Assembly: GCA_920105625.2 (NCBI GenBank)
Contig: OV050032.1
Coordinates: forward strand, 110,158,542 to 110,222,541
DNA: 64,000 bases
Reading direction: 5' to 3'
Source of the DNA: Clusia tigrina
Taxonomy: Eukaryota; Arthropoda; Insecta; Diptera; Clusiidae
A program made the translations under genes and the position numbers. Positions 62,700 to 64,000 of this stretch are shown one piece after another. Under the pieces are notes generated by a model. The model made no database searches. It was given only the letters and a program-made list of their open reading frames with translations, and was not told the DNA's origin. Positions within the stretch are counted from its first letter, which is position 1, and every line of letters begins with the position of its first letter.

Positions 62700-64000
62700 C
62701 CAGCATTTGTATGTTGCAAACTTTGATAGGTGTAGGACGTACCGTATAGAAGTTCGGGGCGTTTGAAGTTTTATCAGTGTTTCATTTGGGACTCAAGGGT
62801 AGCATAGCTTTGAGCGATAACTTAAGTTAACAAGAGGCTCGAGTACTTTATTTGTTACAAAATTTCAAGGTTTTATGACGCTCCAGTAAAAAGTTACAAG
62901 CATTTGTATGTTGCAAACTTTGAAAGGTGTAGGACGTACCGTAAAGAAGTTAGGGCCATTTGAAGTTTTATCAGTGTTTGATTTGGGACTCTAGGGTAGC
63001 ATAGCTTTGAGCGATGGCTTATATTGACAAGAGGCTCGAGTACTTTATTGTTACAAAGTTTCAAGGTTTAATGACGCTCCAGTAAAAAGTTACAAGCATT
63101 TGAATGTTGCCAACTTTGATAGGTGTAGGACGTACCGTAAAGAAGTTAGGGCCATTTGAAGTTTTATCAGTGTTTAATTTGGGACTCTAGGGTAGCATAG
63201 CTTTGAGCGATAGCTTAAATTGACAAGATGCTCGAGTACTTTATTGTTACAAAATTTCAATGTTTTATGACGCTCCAGTAAAAAGTTACAAGCATTTGTA
63301 TGTTGCAAACTTTGATAGGTGTAGGACGTACCGTAAAGAAGTTAGGGGCGTTTGAAGTTTTATCAGTGTTTGATTTGGGACTCTAGGGTAGCATAGCTTT
63401 GAGCGATGGCTTATATTGACAAGAGGCTCGAGTACTTCATTGTTACAAAATTTCAAGGTTTTATGACGCTCCAGTAAAAAACTTACAAGCATTTGTATGT
63501 TGCAATCTTTGATAGGTGTAGGACGTACCGTATAGAAGTTAGGGCCATTTGAAGTTTTATCAGTGTTTGATTTGGGACTCTAGGGTAGCATAGCTTTGAG
63601 CGATAACTTAAATTGACAAGATGCTCGAGTACTTTATTGTTACAAAATTTCCAGGTTTTATGACGCTCCAGTAAAAAGTTACAAGCATTTGTATGTTGCT
63701 AACTTTGATAGGTGTAGGACGTACCGTAAAGAAGTTAGGGCCATGTAAAGTTTTATCAGTGTTTGATTTGGGACTCTAGGGTAGCATAGCTTTGAGCGAT
63801 AGCTTAAATTGACAAGAGGCTCGGGTACTTCATTGTTAAAAAATTTCAAGGTTTTAGGACGCTCCAGAAAAAAGTTACAAGCATTTGTATGTTGCAAACT
63901 TTGATAGGTGTAGGACGAACCGTAAATAAGTTAAGGCCATTTGAAGTTTTATCAGTGTTTGATTTGGGACTCTAGGGTAGCATAGCTTTGAGCGATAACT
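62700..64000 (+). repeat. Divergent right end of the window (raised private mutation density)
   Basis: About 6.5 monomers here carry many changes that I saw rarely or nowhere else. They are TTACCAGCATTTG (about 62697), GAAGTTCGGGGCG (62750), CTTAAGTTAACAAG (62821), an extra T in TTTATTTGTTAC (62848), GGTTTAATGACG (63066), GTGTTTAATTTGG (63171), an extra A in TAAAAAACTTAC (63475), GCAATCTTTG (63502), GTTGCTAACTTTG (63695), CCATGTAAAG (63743), TTGTTAAAAAATTTC (63834), GACGAACCG (63915) and GTAAATAAGTTAAGGCC (63923). Sequence is still pure satellite to base 64000. Confidence 0.75.

Larger units (their letters stand above)
1..64000 (+). repeat. 196-bp tandem satellite array, 328 monomers, no interruption
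   Basis: Every part of the window aligns to one 196-bp monomer in a single orientation. Landmarks recur in fixed order in each monomer: TTAAATTGACAAG (about 5-17), CTCGAGTACT (21-30), TTGTTACAAAATTTC (35-48), TATGACGCTCCAG (56-68), AAGCATTTG (80-88), TTTGATAGGTGTAGGACG (101-118), GTTTGAAGTTTTATCAGTG (140-158), TTTGATTTGGGACTC (160-173) and GTAGCATAGCTTTGAGCG (178-195). The first start is base 1 and the last partial monomer starts at 63996. Total length minus all indels I could find equals exactly 328 x 196, so nothing foreign is inserted. Consensus composition is A57 T65 G49 C25. Tandem organisation, nucleosome-like length and HORs fit a centromeric or heterochromatic satellite of a eukaryote; the centromere assignment is inference. 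The array enters and leaves the window mid-array, so its full size is unknown. Confidence 0.98.

Noticed and set aside
153..63897. About 150 minus-strand ORFs of 62-137 codons as protein genes
   Set aside because: They repeat with the satellite, and 196 bp is not a multiple of three, so the frame changes every monomer. Longer ones arise only where a monomer is 195 bp. Frameshifting indels (17 bp, 1 bp, 4 bp) are tolerated freely, and there are no promoters, introns or codon-biased differences.
1..64000. CRISPR array
   Set aside because: Repeats are contiguous 196-bp monomers without unique spacers, and no cas genes are present.
1..64000. CENP-B box
   Set aside because: I found no sequence fitting the TTCG....A..CGGG core. 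The nearest, GGCTCGGGTAC in some monomers, lacks the left half.
1..64000. Tandem-repeat long terminal or transposon-derived sequence
   Set aside because: No LTR ends, terminal inverted repeats, target duplications, polypurine tracts or transposase/integrase-like frames were seen.
1..64000. Assigning the satellite to a named species or published family
   Set aside because: I do not recognise the consensus with confidence, and length plus composition alone cannot discriminate among plant and animal satellites.

Overview
The whole 64,000-base window is one uninterrupted tandem satellite DNA array. I found no protein gene, RNA gene, transposon, CRISPR array or unique spacer in it. The basic monomer is 196 bp, all monomers are head-to-tail in one orientation, and the array runs off both ends of the window. 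If each monomer is started at the T of TAGCTTAAATTGACAAG (or its TGGCTT/TAACTT variants), the first begins at base 1 and a new one begins at 63996. Bookkeeping of every length variant I could find gives 328 complete monomers: 17 with a 17-bp deletion, 16 with a 1-bp deletion that forms an inverted repeat, 4 with a 4-bp insertion and 8 other 1-bp indels. Read by eye, the consensus has A57 T65 G49 C25 (38% GC), a marked G-over-C skew on the plus strand and no CpG depletion.

Such an array indicates a eukaryotic nuclear genome, most plausibly a centromeric or heterochromatic satellite. A length near one nucleosome repeat, AT-richness and multi-scale higher-order repeats (HORs) are typical of centromere satellites in plants and animals. 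I do not recognise the family and cannot name the species.

Layout: two sets of monomer variants alternate. L-type monomers (CAACATTTGAATGTTG inverted repeat, CGTGGCATAG, GGACTTACCG) fill about 1-19.2 kb and 25.9-38.6 kb. R-type monomers (TTGAAAGGTG, TTACTAGCATTTG, TTTGATGTGGG, CTCGAGAAC) fill about 20.3-25.8 kb and 38.8-64 kb. This L-R-L-R pattern comes from a very large segmental duplication: about 8.34-25.96 kb corresponds to about 25.9-48.56 kb, and the second copy is longer because of internal expansions. Nested inside are tandem HORs with measured periods of 391 (2-mer), 1176 (6-mer), 1372 (7-mer), 2139 (11-mer), 2333/2335 (12-mer), 2530/2531 (13-mer), 3528 (18-mer), 3884/4276 (20/22-mer) and 5062 bp (26-mer). 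The last 1.3 kb carries clearly more private mutations than the rest.

The many short minus-strand ORFs (62-137 codons) are products of the repeat, not genes. A 196-bp period shifts the reading frame by one base per monomer, so an open stretch of 72 codons closes in the next monomer. Where a monomer is 195 bp the frame is kept and the ORF becomes 137 codons (72+65).
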